64,000 nt of DNA from Prochlorococcus marinus str. MIT 0918 (GTDB taxonomy: Bacteria > Cyanobacteriota > Cyanobacteriia > PCC-6307 > Cyanobiaceae). The notes below the pieces were generated by a model. That model was given only the letters and a program-made list of their open reading frames with translations, searched no databases and was not told the origin of the DNA. Position 1 is the stretch's first letter, and every line of letters begins with the position of its first letter. Below, one piece after another: positions 9,505 to 17,276 of this stretch. The stretch spans positions 186,001 to 250,000 of the forward strand of contig NZ_CP114780.1 of the NCBI RefSeq assembly GCF_027359415.1, written 5' to 3'. Made by a program: the position numbers and the translations under genes.

Positions 9505-10041
9505 TTATATTCGCCAATCATAGAATTTAATCCCTGGAAATATAGCCGGCACATCGAAAATATAGTTTTTATATTCTTTATGAATTTGTTTTAGTTTATT
9601 TTCTTCTATTCTTGCTTTGATAATTAATACAGCACTTAAAAGTATAAATAGTGTTAAATGGATTAAACTAAATCTATAAAAACCATAACTTGCTGACATT
9701 ATTAATATACTTTGATATAAAGGATGTCTGCAGTATTTGTATAATCCAGTAGTTACTAAATTAGCTGATTTCTTTGGCTCTGGAAGTGGAGATAGACTAG
9801 CGCCAAGAGATATTAGAGATAAAATTGATCTATAAAGACCTATCGTAAAAAAAATTGATGAAGTAATTTGTATAGAAATAGGAGAGCCTGCGGATGAAGG
9901 CCATGCTGGTATTAAGTGAAATATTATAATAAATATTTGAAGTAATAACCACCATTCACCATTTTGATTATTTAGAAAACCTTTTCTACTAAATCCCCAT
10001 TCTGAGAATATATTGATTAATAAATTATTTTTGAAATTCAT
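9505..10041 (-). CDS. Integral-membrane methyltransferase of the isoprenylcysteine carboxyl methyltransferase/PEMT-like family, 178 aa
   Basis: A small membrane protein with four or five predicted helices (for example WWLLLQIFIIIFHLIPAW and LIHLTLFILLSAVLIIKA). The conserved C-terminal signature is present: TTGLYKYCRHPLYQS, then EENKLKQIHKEYKNY and a V-x-AIFPG ending. In this family these parts bind S-adenosylmethionine next to a membrane-embedded substrate. The substrate here is unknown; a lipid, prenyl or quinone-like compound is plausible. The gene starts 1 nt after the recC stop and ends 3 nt before the recB start, so it is firmly inside the recCBD transcription unit. Nothing in the sequence links it to DNA repair by function. 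Confidence 0.85.
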   Translation of the reverse strand: MNFKNNLLINIFSEWGFSRKGFLNNQNGEWWLLLQIFIIIFHLIPAWPSSAGSPISIQITSSIFFTIGLYRSILSLISLGASLSPLPEPKKSANLVTTGLYKYCRHPLYQSILIMSASYGFYRFSLIHLTLFILLSAVLIIKARIEENKLKQIHKEYKNYIFDVPAIFPGIKFYDWRI

Positions 10042-10042
10042 A

Positions 10043-13000
10043 TTAAATGTTATTTAGAAAACAGTTATCTAACAATGGGTGATAAAGGGTGCTTAAGCAT
10101 TCATTAAATAGTTGATCTTCTAGGAAAAACTCTGCGTTACAATTTTCGCCAAAACAAATTTCCATTTCTGGTTTATCTTTTTCTCCCATAAGCTTAAAAC
10201 CCCCATTCCAGCTTCGAGAGAAGTAATTATCTGCATTTGTTTTTTTGTAATACCTAGCCTTAGAGAGTTGCCAACCACTTTCTGGTGGAACAGGCCAACA
10301 CTCTTTTAGACCAATTTCTACCAATGACTCGATTGCTTTAAGTATCTCTTTTGCTTTCTCTTGAGGTATTGCTTTTATTTTAGCCGATATTTCATAGAGG
10401 TTTTGCTTATTATTTGAGTTGGCTCTTGCTATTAATAATGTGTCTCTAGGAATGGAGTCATATGTGCAAACTTGAAGATGCTTTAACCATGTTTTCATTA
10501 TTGATTTTGCTTTTACCCTTCCTATTTCTACAATGAGATGGGTTTTCCCCGCTAAAATTATTTCGATCCGCTCCTTCTTCATAAGTAGTTGTTTTTCTGT
10601 TGTTTCCCCAAGATTGTTAATAACTGATGCAAGGCTTTTGGAACGAGTATTTAGAATTTGACTTTCTATTTCAGCGGCTGTATTTGGAGGGAGTACACCT
10701 TGACCTTTAAGAATCATATCCCAATCTTCTGTTGCGTTTAGTTTTGAATAGCTATCTTCATTGAATTGATTTTTTATGAGCTTATATCTTTGTAGTTCGT
10801 TGAGTTCAAATTTTTCTAAAATGTTAATAGTATTGAACCTCTCTTTTGGATTTATTTGTATTTGGTTCAGCCATATAACTTGTGGTGCTATTAACCATTT
10901 TGATATTGTTTCATTGTCAAGAGAATTATTGTCTATTGGTAAACTTTTTGGCCATTTTAGTGGTATTGCAAGAGCAATAGGCTTGGGTATAGGAAGCTTA
11001 TCAACTCTTAGCTTGGCTTCTAGATAACGGTTGTCACAACTTATTGGTGGGCGGGAATTTATAGACAGAAAATTTTTAACGCTTAATGGATTAGGTGAAG
11101 GAGTATTAATTAAGCCTGTTAAATTATTTTCATCTAATTCTGTTGATAGATAATCAATCCATTGTTGGATAGGAGCAGGAGGGGCAAGTCTTTCACCTGA
11201 TTTTTCATCTCTGGAGTTCCAGGTAATTAAAAGTTTTTGTCGACATGACATAAGTGCTTCTAGTAAAGCATAACGATCTTGTTCATTAGGTTTAGGATCA
11301 CCTAGTAGACGTTTATGTTCTAACAAATTAAAGCCAGGACGATATTTATTTTGAGGGAATATAGATTCATCGACACCCATAATTATAATCGCTTTATGAG
11401 GTATTGCTCTCATAGGTTCAAGAGCACTAATTGTTATTTTGCCGCTTCTATGACCAAACCTACCACTTTCAAGTGATAGAGATTCTTGAATAATATTTTT
11501 AACAATAGAGGTCTCTATTTCTAATTCGCATTCACCTACATCTTTTTGCCAATCATTTAACAGTGAATGAAATAACTCTCGTTCCCATATCCAATCACCT
11601 TCACCTGAAAAACAATCTAATACAATTAATTTTAGTAGTTTAACCCACTCTGTACAATTACGAGGACATCTCATTTCCTGTAGATATTTACATATTTGAG
11701 ATAATATTCCCCACCATTTGGAGATTTCGTCTATAGAAAAGATTGGAGAAAATGGTGCGATATTATTTGGAGCGATGCCTGGACGACTAGGAAGAACTAA
11801 ACCAATCAACCATCTTTCTAGGCACCAACTAAGACTATGTGTTTTATCTCCATTCCGTTCATTTTCATCAACTCCCGAAATGAAACCTGTTTGCTGTAGA
11901 CAATCAATCATCTTATCCAAATCTTCCTGGCTAAAATTAAATTGACTTTGAATTACCTGATTTGATAAAAGTTGATCAAGATTTATGGATGTTAGTCGAC
12001 CAGAAGCAATATTAAATAGCTCCAATATAAATTCAATCAGACCTGGCTTTTCAAGTTGAGTACGGTCTGTAATTTTCCATGGAAGATTAACTTTAGTTGC
12101 AACAACATCATTAAATATAGATCCTACTAATGGAGCTAATTTTTCAATCTGAGGAGTCATTATTAATATATCTCTAGGCTGTAGACTTTCATCCTCAGCA
12201 AGCCACTGAATAATTTGATCGCGAATAAGTTGTATTTGCCGTCTTTGCCCTGGACATGGCATAAACATTAATGAATTGTCCGTTATGTTTCTATGAAGTT
12301 TCCAATTTGGATTATTTTCGATAAGACTTTCTTGTAACTGTTCTAATAAAGTTGGCTCTTCTCCGTTGTTTTGGGCTATTTTTACGGGCCTTGCAAAAAG
12401 ATCTTCTTCTTTGAACTCACCTAATTGATATTCGCCACTTCCTTCTAGTAATTGTTGAAACTCTGCTCCCATCCGACCTAGGTTTGCTTCCAAACGTGGA
12501 GCTTTTAGCAACCATGATCCTTCAATTGGTGCTTTCCAAGCATAACCCAATGCTTTTCTTCTATCTTTACATCGCTTCCATAAATCTTGGCATGGTGTAA
12601 GAAGGTATATTTTTACGTCTACAACAGATGATAATGCTTGGATAAGCTCTATTTGAATAGGAGCAAGGCTGCTAATGCCGAAGATTCTTAGTTGTTTAGG
12701 AAGGTCAAATCTATTTAGTGAATTTTTATTTTGTTTTAGCATGTTTATAACATTTTTGATTTGTAGTGTTACTGGTTCACTGTTGATATTCTTTTTTAGT
12801 AAATTTAATAAAATAGGTTGCCATTGAACTTCATTAGGAAGATCTTTGATTGAATTATTTGTTACTGGATTTAACTCCCACCATTTACAAATAAACTCAG
12901 GTCGATATAAAAAATACTCTTCAAATGTATTTGTAATAATTTTAGCCAGTTCCCATTGCTTTTTATTTATTTTATTATTAGATGAAGTTTCTTTTTTTAA

Positions 13001-13342
13001 CCAATCTTTGAGATGCCTTGCTTCTTTGTATTCTAAAAACTCTGGAAGCAATTTAATTATTGTCCAAACTAATTTATTTGATTTCCAGTTATCATCGTTT
13101 GTAATTTCTATGCCTAGGGGTATTTGAATAAATTTTTTTAAATGAGAATTGGGAAAAGGGAAATCAATTAGTGCACTTATACCATTGTTAATAGCTATCT
13201 GTTCACCAAGCCATCTACTTGTTGGCCATGTATTTACCATTACCTCTATTTTCTCAAATGGATGAGGAGGATTTACTCGCAATTGCTCTGCAAGCACTTG
13301 CGCTAACCACTCTGCCCTATTGCTTCGGTATATTGTTAACAA
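10043..13342 (-). CDS. recC: Exodeoxyribonuclease V gamma subunit RecC, 1099 aa
   Basis: The non-catalytic subunit of RecBCD that splits the strands and reads Chi in known systems. The N-terminus (LTIYRSNRAEWLAQVLAEQL) and the WPTSRWLGEQIAINNGISA block are typical RecC. The middle has FGISSLAPIQIELIQALS and an inactivated helicase-like domain (LIMTPQIEKLAPLV, VDESIFPQNKYRPGFNLLE). The C-terminus matches the degenerate nuclease-like part and ends near residue 1099, similar to E. coli RecC (~1120). It lies 24 nt downstream of pdxJ and 1 nt before the methyltransferase gene, so all five genes probably share a transcript. Confidence 0.94.
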   Translation of the reverse strand: MLTIYRSNRAEWLAQVLAEQLRVNPPHPFEKIEVMVNTWPTSRWLGEQIAINNGISALIDFPFPNSHLKKFIQIPLGIEITNDDNWKSNKLVWTIIKLLPEFLEYKEARHLKDWLKKETSSNNKINKKQWELAKIITNTFEEYFLYRPEFICKWWELNPVTNNSIKDLPNEVQWQPILLNLLKKNINSEPVTLQIKNVINMLKQNKNSLNRFDLPKQLRIFGISSLAPIQIELIQALSSVVDVKIYLLTPCQDLWKRCKDRRKALGYAWKAPIEGSWLLKAPRLEANLGRMGAEFQQLLEGSGEYQLGEFKEEDLFARPVKIAQNNGEEPTLLEQLQESLIENNPNWKLHRNITDNSLMFMPCPGQRRQIQLIRDQIIQWLAEDESLQPRDILIMTPQIEKLAPLVGSIFNDVVATKVNLPWKITDRTQLEKPGLIEFILELFNIASGRLTSINLDQLLSNQVIQSQFNFSQEDLDKMIDCLQQTGFISGVDENERNGDKTHSLSWCLERWLIGLVLPSRPGIAPNNIAPFSPIFSIDEISKWWGILSQICKYLQEMRCPRNCTEWVKLLKLIVLDCFSGEGDWIWERELFHSLLNDWQKDVGECELEIETSIVKNIIQESLSLESGRFGHRSGKITISALEPMRAIPHKAIIIMGVDESIFPQNKYRPGFNLLEHKRLLGDPKPNEQDRYALLEALMSCRQKLLITWNSRDEKSGERLAPPAPIQQWIDYLSTELDENNLTGLINTPSPNPLSVKNFLSINSRPPISCDNRYLEAKLRVDKLPIPKPIALAIPLKWPKSLPIDNNSLDNETISKWLIAPQVIWLNQIQINPKERFNTINILEKFELNELQRYKLIKNQFNEDSYSKLNATEDWDMILKGQGVLPPNTAAEIESQILNTRSKSLASVINNLGETTEKQLLMKKERIEIILAGKTHLIVEIGRVKAKSIMKTWLKHLQVCTYDSIPRDTLLIARANSNNKQNLYEISAKIKAIPQEKAKEILKAIESLVEIGLKECWPVPPESGWQLSKARYYKKTNADNYFSRSWNGGFKLMGEKDKPEMEICFGENCNAEFFLEDQLFNECLSTLYHPLLDNCFLNNI

Positions 13343-13366
13343 GATTCCTAAATTAAAACATCGAAT

Positions 13367-14107
13367 TTAAGAGCTAAATAATCTATCTTTACGAGGATAT
13401 AATATAAGGTTTTTCATTTCTTTCACAGCTTCTTTAAGACCTATAGCTAAGGCCCTGGAAATAATACTATGACCAATATTTAGTTCTTCCATTTCTTTAA
13501 TAGCTGCTATTGGCTCAACATTTTGGTATGTAAGTCCATGGCCTGCATTGACATGTAAACCAAGGCATCTAGCTCTATTAACACTTTCTTCAACTTTGGC
13601 TAACTCAACCTTTTGATTTTTTCGGGATGCCAGTGCATACGAACCTGTATGGATTTCTATTGTTTCAGCTCCTGAATCTGATGATGCTTTGATTTGTTTA
13701 GGAATTGGATCTATAAATAAACTTACTGAAATTTTTGATGATTTCAGTTTATCTACAATTTTGTTTATTTTTAATTGATTCCCATTGACTTCTAAACCTC
13801 CCTCTGTGGTTATTTCTTCGCGCTTTTCTGGAACCAATGTAACCATGTCGGGTTTTATCTTTAATGCAATATCAAGCATTTCTTTAGTGGCAGCCATTTC
13901 CAGATTTAACCTTGATTTAATTGTTTTACGTAATAGCTCTAAATCTCTTTCTTGTATATGACGCCTATCTTCTCTTAGATGAACTGTTATGCCATCTGCT
14001 CCTCCAAGCTCTGCAAGGAATGCCATCTGAACAGGGTCTGGTTCATTTGTAAGGCGAGCTTGACGGACATTTGCGATGTGATCGATGTTTACTCCAAGAC
14101 TTGCCAT
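13367..14107 (-). CDS. pdxJ: Pyridoxine 5'-phosphate synthase PdxJ, 246 aa
   Basis: Joins 3-amino-2-oxopropyl phosphate and 1-deoxyxylulose 5-phosphate to make pyridoxine 5'-phosphate in the DXP-dependent vitamin B6 pathway. It is a TIM-barrel enzyme. The diagnostic start [17 protein letters not shown] is present, followed by [36 protein letters not shown] and the C-terminal [13 protein letters not shown] and [10 protein letters not shown] blocks. Its length (246 aa) is normal. It is the first gene of the minus-strand run leading into recC and is divergent from plsC, sharing a 150-nt promoter region. Confidence 0.97.
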   Translation of the reverse strand: MASLGVNIDHIANVRQARLTNEPDPVQMAFLAELGGADGITVHLREDRRHIQERDLELLRKTIKSRLNLEMAATKEMLDIALKIKPDMVTLVPEKREEITTEGGLEVNGNQLKINKIVDKLKSSKISVSLFIDPIPKQIKASSDSGAETIEIHTGSYALASRKNQKVELAKVEESVNRARCLGLHVNAGHGLTYQNVEPIAAIKEMEELNIGHSIISRALAIGLKEAVKEMKNLILYPRKDRLFSS

Positions 14108-14118
14108 TTTAAATTGTC

Positions 14119-14151
14119 AATACAAACTAATTTTATTGGCAAATTTGTATT
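14119..14151. promoter_or_regulatory. Inverted repeat in the pdxJ-plsC divergent promoter region
   Basis: AATACAAA at 14119-14126 is the exact reverse complement of TTTGTATT at 14144-14151, with a 17-nt AT-rich spacer. It sits 12 nt upstream of the pdxJ start codon. It could be a regulator site or a leader hairpin, or a chance event in AT-rich DNA. I see no match to a named operator. Confidence 0.25.
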
Positions 14152-14257
14152 TATTTCTTTATAGACGTTTAGCCGCTGACTTAACTGCACAATGTATTCC
14201 CTTAAATCATTCTTTTCATCGTTAAGTTCTATTTAAAGGTTTTAGTAGTTTTAGGCT

Positions 14258-14944
14258 TTGGCTTTAGTTCCCCGAGAAAGAAATTTGTGTAAAGGGATAA
14301 ATCCTGTATGGGCCAAGCTGGCAATGGTTGTTACTCAAGATTTTGTTTTAAGGCACTACTTTAAGAAAAAAATTGTACTTGGCAGAGAAAACTTGCTCTT
14401 AAATGGACCAGTTGTACTTGCACCTACTCATAGATCAAGGTGGGATGCCTTAATGTTGACTATGGCTGCAGGGAGAAGGGTTAGTAATAGAGATTGTAGG
14501 TTTATGGTGACCCTATCAGAAATGCAAGGAATACAAGGTTGGTTTTTGAATCGTTTAGGTTGTTTTCCTATTGATCAAAAGAGACCATCTTTAGTTTCTC
14601 TCAGATATTGCATTGACCTTTTAATTGAAGGTGAGCAATTAGTGGTCTTTCCAGAAGGAATGATCAATCGTAAAAGTAAACCAATTAAACTTCAAAATGG
14701 TTTGGTTCGTCTTTCTCAGCTTGCTTCTAAAAGGGGAGTGAATGTCAATGTATTACCTATTGGATTAGGTTATAGTGAAATTTATCCCAAACCGTTTGGC
14801 AAAGCTGCTATTTGCATTGGAGAGCCATTACGAATTTCTAAAATAAGTAGAGATTCTGTAGAAGAATTTAATCTTAAACTTACTCAGAAGATGCATGCAG
14901 CTGAGGAAGCTGCCCTTAATGCGGTTGGCCGAATTTCCAGATAG
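14258..14944 (+). CDS. plsC: 1-acyl-sn-glycerol-3-phosphate acyltransferase family protein (PlsC-like), 228 aa
   Basis: Adds an acyl chain to lysophosphatidate (or a related acceptor) in membrane lipid synthesis. The acyltransferase motifs are clear: motif I HRSRWDAL (the HX4D catalytic pair) near residue 58, motif III VVFPEGMINR near residue 125, and VLPIGLGYSE further on. The start is a TTG at 14258 (MALVPRERN); the next in-frame ATG would remove the conserved N-terminal segment. The length is typical. It begins a short plus-strand group with the secreted 182-aa protein, bolA and the glutaredoxin gene. The acceptor lipid cannot be proven from the sequence. Confidence 0.88.
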   Translation: MALVPRERNLCKGINPVWAKLAMVVTQDFVLRHYFKKKIVLGRENLLLNGPVVLAPTHRSRWDALMLTMAAGRRVSNRDCRFMVTLSEMQGIQGWFLNRLGCFPIDQKRPSLVSLRYCIDLLIEGEQLVVFPEGMINRKSKPIKLQNGLVRLSQLASKRGVNVNVLPIGLGYSEIYPKPFGKAAICIGEPLRISKISRDSVEEFNLKLTQKMHAAEEAALNAVGRISR

Positions 14945-14976
14945 ATATAAAGTCAAAGTATATTTTTCTTTGTTCA

Positions 14977-15525
14977 ATGGTCTGGCGCATTCCTTTTACT
15001 GTTCTTGCACTTTACAGTGGATTGTTTTTTTCAGATTTTTCTTCTATAGCATTAGCTAATCCTTTTAACTCTAAGGGGTCTGCTGAAAATTATAGGGTTT
15101 TATCTAAAGAAGATATTGGGCTCGGGATAACAGCTCTTGAAAAGATTATTAAGGAAGGAGATGAGCTTTTTTTGAGAAATGATTTGGTAAAAGCTAAGAA
15201 AAAATTTGATGATGCTATAACAATGTCAAATTTGTTACTTAACTTTTATGCTGATTTAAGAAATTCTTTTCGTGGTCTTGATGCTCGCATACCAAGAGAG
15301 ATGAATAATAATAGCCGTGAAGTTACTAAGTTACTTTCCAAGGCAAGAGTTAGTTTAGCCGCCCTTTTCAGGAAAGATAACAAACCTGCTATGGCAGTAC
15401 CTCTTTTGGTTGATGTAGTAAGAGTTTCTAGCGCATCTTCACTTGAAGGTCAACAGGCTTATCAGGCCCTTGTAGATTTAGGTTTTGTTAATACCCCTTA
15501 TAGAGGTGCACAAAAAAGACCATGA
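14977..15525 (+). CDS. Exported hypothetical protein with a helical, TPR-like body, 182 aa
   Basis: An N-terminal signal sequence (FTVLALYSGLFF followed by SSIALA) predicts cleavage near residue 28 and location in the periplasm or thylakoid lumen. The remainder is mostly helical, with repeated A/L-rich segments (GDELFLRNDLVKAKKKFDDA and PAMAVPLLVDVVRVSS) resembling tetratricopeptide helices, but I cannot assign a named domain. It starts with ATG 32 nt after plsC and precedes bolA by 39 nt. It is probably a real, conserved gene of unknown function. Confidence 0.75.
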   Translation: MVWRIPFTVLALYSGLFFSDFSSIALANPFNSKGSAENYRVLSKEDIGLGITALEKIIKEGDELFLRNDLVKAKKKFDDAITMSNLLLNFYADLRNSFRGLDARIPREMNNNSREVTKLLSKARVSLAALFRKDNKPAMAVPLLVDVVRVSSASSLEGQQAYQALVDLGFVNTPYRGAQKRP

Positions 15526-15564
15526 TTTTAATGAATTAGAATAAATGCGATCTATGTTAATGAT

Positions 15565-15798
15565 ATGGTTCATTCTGAAGAAGTGATTTCGTCAATACAA
15601 GAGGCACTCCCAGATGCCCAGGTTGATGTTGAGGATTTGAGTGGAGGTGGTGGTGATCATTTGAATGTAAATGTTGTATCTTCAGCATTTATAGGACTGA
15701 CAAGAGTCCAGCAACATCAATTAATTTATAAAGCTCTTAAAGATGAGCTTGCTACAGAAGCCATTCATGCATTGGCTTTAAAAACTTCTACCCCTTAG
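15565..15798 (+). CDS. bolA: BolA family protein, 77 aa
   Basis: A small BolA-fold protein. Its conserved core is present: the [17 protein letters not shown] segment and the helix [16 protein letters not shown], with a final [12 protein letters not shown]. BolA proteins bind CGFS monothiol glutaredoxins and share a [2Fe-2S] cluster with them, acting in iron-sulphur trafficking or redox sensing. The next gene, 21 nt downstream, is exactly such a glutaredoxin, which supports the assignment. The invariant His near the end (AIHAL) is present. The length matches the short cyanobacterial BolA group. Confidence 0.93.
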   Translation: MVHSEEVISSIQEALPDAQVDVEDLSGGGGDHLNVNVVSSAFIGLTRVQQHQLIYKALKDELATEAIHALALKTSTP

Positions 15799-15819
15799 CT
15801 ATCTTATTTTTTTTTTATT

Positions 15820-16143
15820 ATGGAGATGGGTACACAAAAACGAATTGAGGATTTAATCAATTCCAATCCAATAATGGTTTTTATGAAGGGAACTAAATTG
15901 ATGCCACAATGCGGTTTCTCAAATAATGTGGTGCAAATCCTTAATTCTCTTGGGTTAGATTTCGAGACTTTTGATGTTCTTTCTGATATGGAAATTAGAC
16001 AAGGCATCAAAGACTTTTCTAATTGGCCAACAATTCCTCAGATTTATTTAAAAGGGGAGTTTTTAGGAGGATCTGATATTTTGATTGAGATGTATAACTC
16101 AGGAGAACTTCGCGAAAAAATTGAAATCGCACTTGCCTCATAA
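15820..16143 (+). CDS. grxD: CGFS-type monothiol glutaredoxin (Grx4/GrxD family), 107 aa
   Basis: Carries the CGFS active site (Cys31, in MPQCGFSNN), the IMVFMKGT start strand, the TIPQIYLKGEFLGGSDI cis-Pro and glutathione-binding region, and the final helix. Monothiol glutaredoxins of this class bind a glutathione-ligated [2Fe-2S] cluster and deliver it to targets or form heterodimers with BolA. It follows bolA with a 21-nt gap, so the two are likely made together. The ATG at 15820 is preceded by a poly-T tract and no strong Shine-Dalgarno sequence. A second ATG two codons later (MGTQ) could be the true start. Confidence 0.96.
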   Translation: MEMGTQKRIEDLINSNPIMVFMKGTKLMPQCGFSNNVVQILNSLGLDFETFDVLSDMEIRQGIKDFSNWPTIPQIYLKGEFLGGSDILIEMYNSGELREKIEIALAS

Positions 16144-16149
16144 TTCACT

Positions 16150-16422
16150 TCAAATTTCTTTTTGAAAATAAAGATTATTTAAATCACCATCGGGTCCTAC
16201 AAAACTAGAAGGGTCCATTATCCATTGCAGGACAAGTTTTTCAAGTTTTTCTTGATCTTTGCTACTTAGTGCCCTTTCTTTTCTAAGAGCATCTAAATAC
16301 CCATCTGTATAGAGCTTCAATTCTGAAGGTGTGTGAAAAGTATTGATAAGTTGCTGACACGCATCGCATATTGATTGAAAATGCTTTATACATTCTGGAT
16401 GCTCAAAAACTTGGGATGTCAT
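16150..16422 (-). CDS. Small conserved cyanobacterial protein (DUF6761-like), 90 aa
   Basis: A small soluble protein with the pattern HPECIKHFQSICDACQQL, then LKLYTDGYLDALRKERAL, KLEKLVLQWIMDPSSF. This resembles a cyanobacteria-specific family of about 85-90 residues that I believe is DUF6761, though I cannot confirm by search. There is no signal peptide or membrane segment. It lies tail-to-tail with the glutaredoxin gene, 6 nt apart, and head-to-head with the response regulator, with 74 nt of shared promoter DNA. The function is unknown. Confidence 0.72.
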   Translation of the reverse strand: MTSQVFEHPECIKHFQSICDACQQLINTFHTPSELKLYTDGYLDALRKERALSSKDQEKLEKLVLQWIMDPSSFVGPDGDLNNLYFQKEI

Positions 16423-16496
16423 TTTGCGATGATCTTTAGGTATTTCTTACAGTTGGGCACTGGATTAGTTATCTTAAAACAACTTGGTTTCGGCTT

Positions 16497-17258
16497 GTGA
16501 CATTAACTCCAGATCTACTTTCTGAAGAACAAAGTTCACAGCCCTCATTAGGTGGTGCCTCTCTTCAGCCAACTACTCAGTCTCCATCGAGAGTTCTTGT
16601 TGTTGAGCCTCATCCCACATTGCGGACTGTTCTTGTTCAAAGACTTAGGCAGGATGGTCATCTTGCTGCGGCGGTTGGTTCAGTGGCAGAAGCAATTGAT
16701 TTATGTAGAGACCAATCACCTGATTTATTAGTTAGTGCTGAACTCCTAGAGCAAAGTTCAGCTTTAAATCTAGGACAGCAGCTTGGCTGTCCAGTAATGG
16801 TTTTAACAGCTAGAGCAGGAGTGGAAACATTAGTAGGTTTATTAGATGATGGAGCAGATGATGTTTTACGTAAACCTTTCGGGCTTGAAGAATTAGCAGC
16901 TAGATGTAGAACTTTATTAAAAAGAGGCCGTATAGGTCTTCAGGAAAGAGTGACTGTTGGCCCTCTTGAGGTCCATTTGCTTCTTCGTCAAGTAACCCTT
17001 AGAGAAAAACCTGTTGAATTAAGTCCTAGAGAGTTTGCTTTGCTTTGTGCCCTCCTTATGCCCCCAGGCATGGTTAGAAGTAGGCATGAGCTATTAAGAA
17101 TGGCTTGGCCACCTTTTAGTGGTGGACCACGATCAGTAGATACTCAAGTGCTAACTTTGAGAAGAAAACTTGAACAGGCTGGCCTGGGTGATGGAGGTGG
17201 AATTACAACAGTTAGGCAACAGGGATATAGATTTAGTCTTGATAGCTTGCCTTCATAG
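16497..17258 (+). CDS. OmpR-family response regulator with an atypical receiver lacking the phosphoacceptor Asp, 253 aa
   Basis: A DNA-binding transcription regulator. A 30-residue Ser/Gln-rich N-terminal extension precedes a receiver domain (~residues 32-145) and a winged-helix domain (~152-250; LSPREFALLCALL, VDTQVLTLRRKLEQAG, VRQQGYRF). The receiver keeps Thr104 and Lys126 (VLTARA, RKPFG), but the acidic pocket pair is Glu37-Pro38 (VVEPHP) instead of Asp-Asp. The aligned phosphorylation site is Ala81 (PDLLVSAELL) where PDLVVLDVMM is usual. It should therefore not be phosphorylated in the classical way. The start is GTG at 16497. It is divergent from the DUF6761-like gene. No histidine kinase is nearby. 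The target genes are unknown. Confidence 0.9.
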   Translation: MTLTPDLLSEEQSSQPSLGGASLQPTTQSPSRVLVVEPHPTLRTVLVQRLRQDGHLAAAVGSVAEAIDLCRDQSPDLLVSAELLEQSSALNLGQQLGCPVMVLTARAGVETLVGLLDDGADDVLRKPFGLEELAARCRTLLKRGRIGLQERVTVGPLEVHLLLRQVTLREKPVELSPREFALLCALLMPPGMVRSRHELLRMAWPPFSGGPRSVDTQVLTLRRKLEQAGLGDGGGITTVRQQGYRFSLDSLPS

Positions 17259-17276
17259 TTGTTTTGAATCAAAGAA

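Noticed and set aside
14108-14257. NtcA-type GTA-N8-TAC site in the pdxJ-plsC gap
   Set aside because: No clear half-site pair at the correct spacing was seen.
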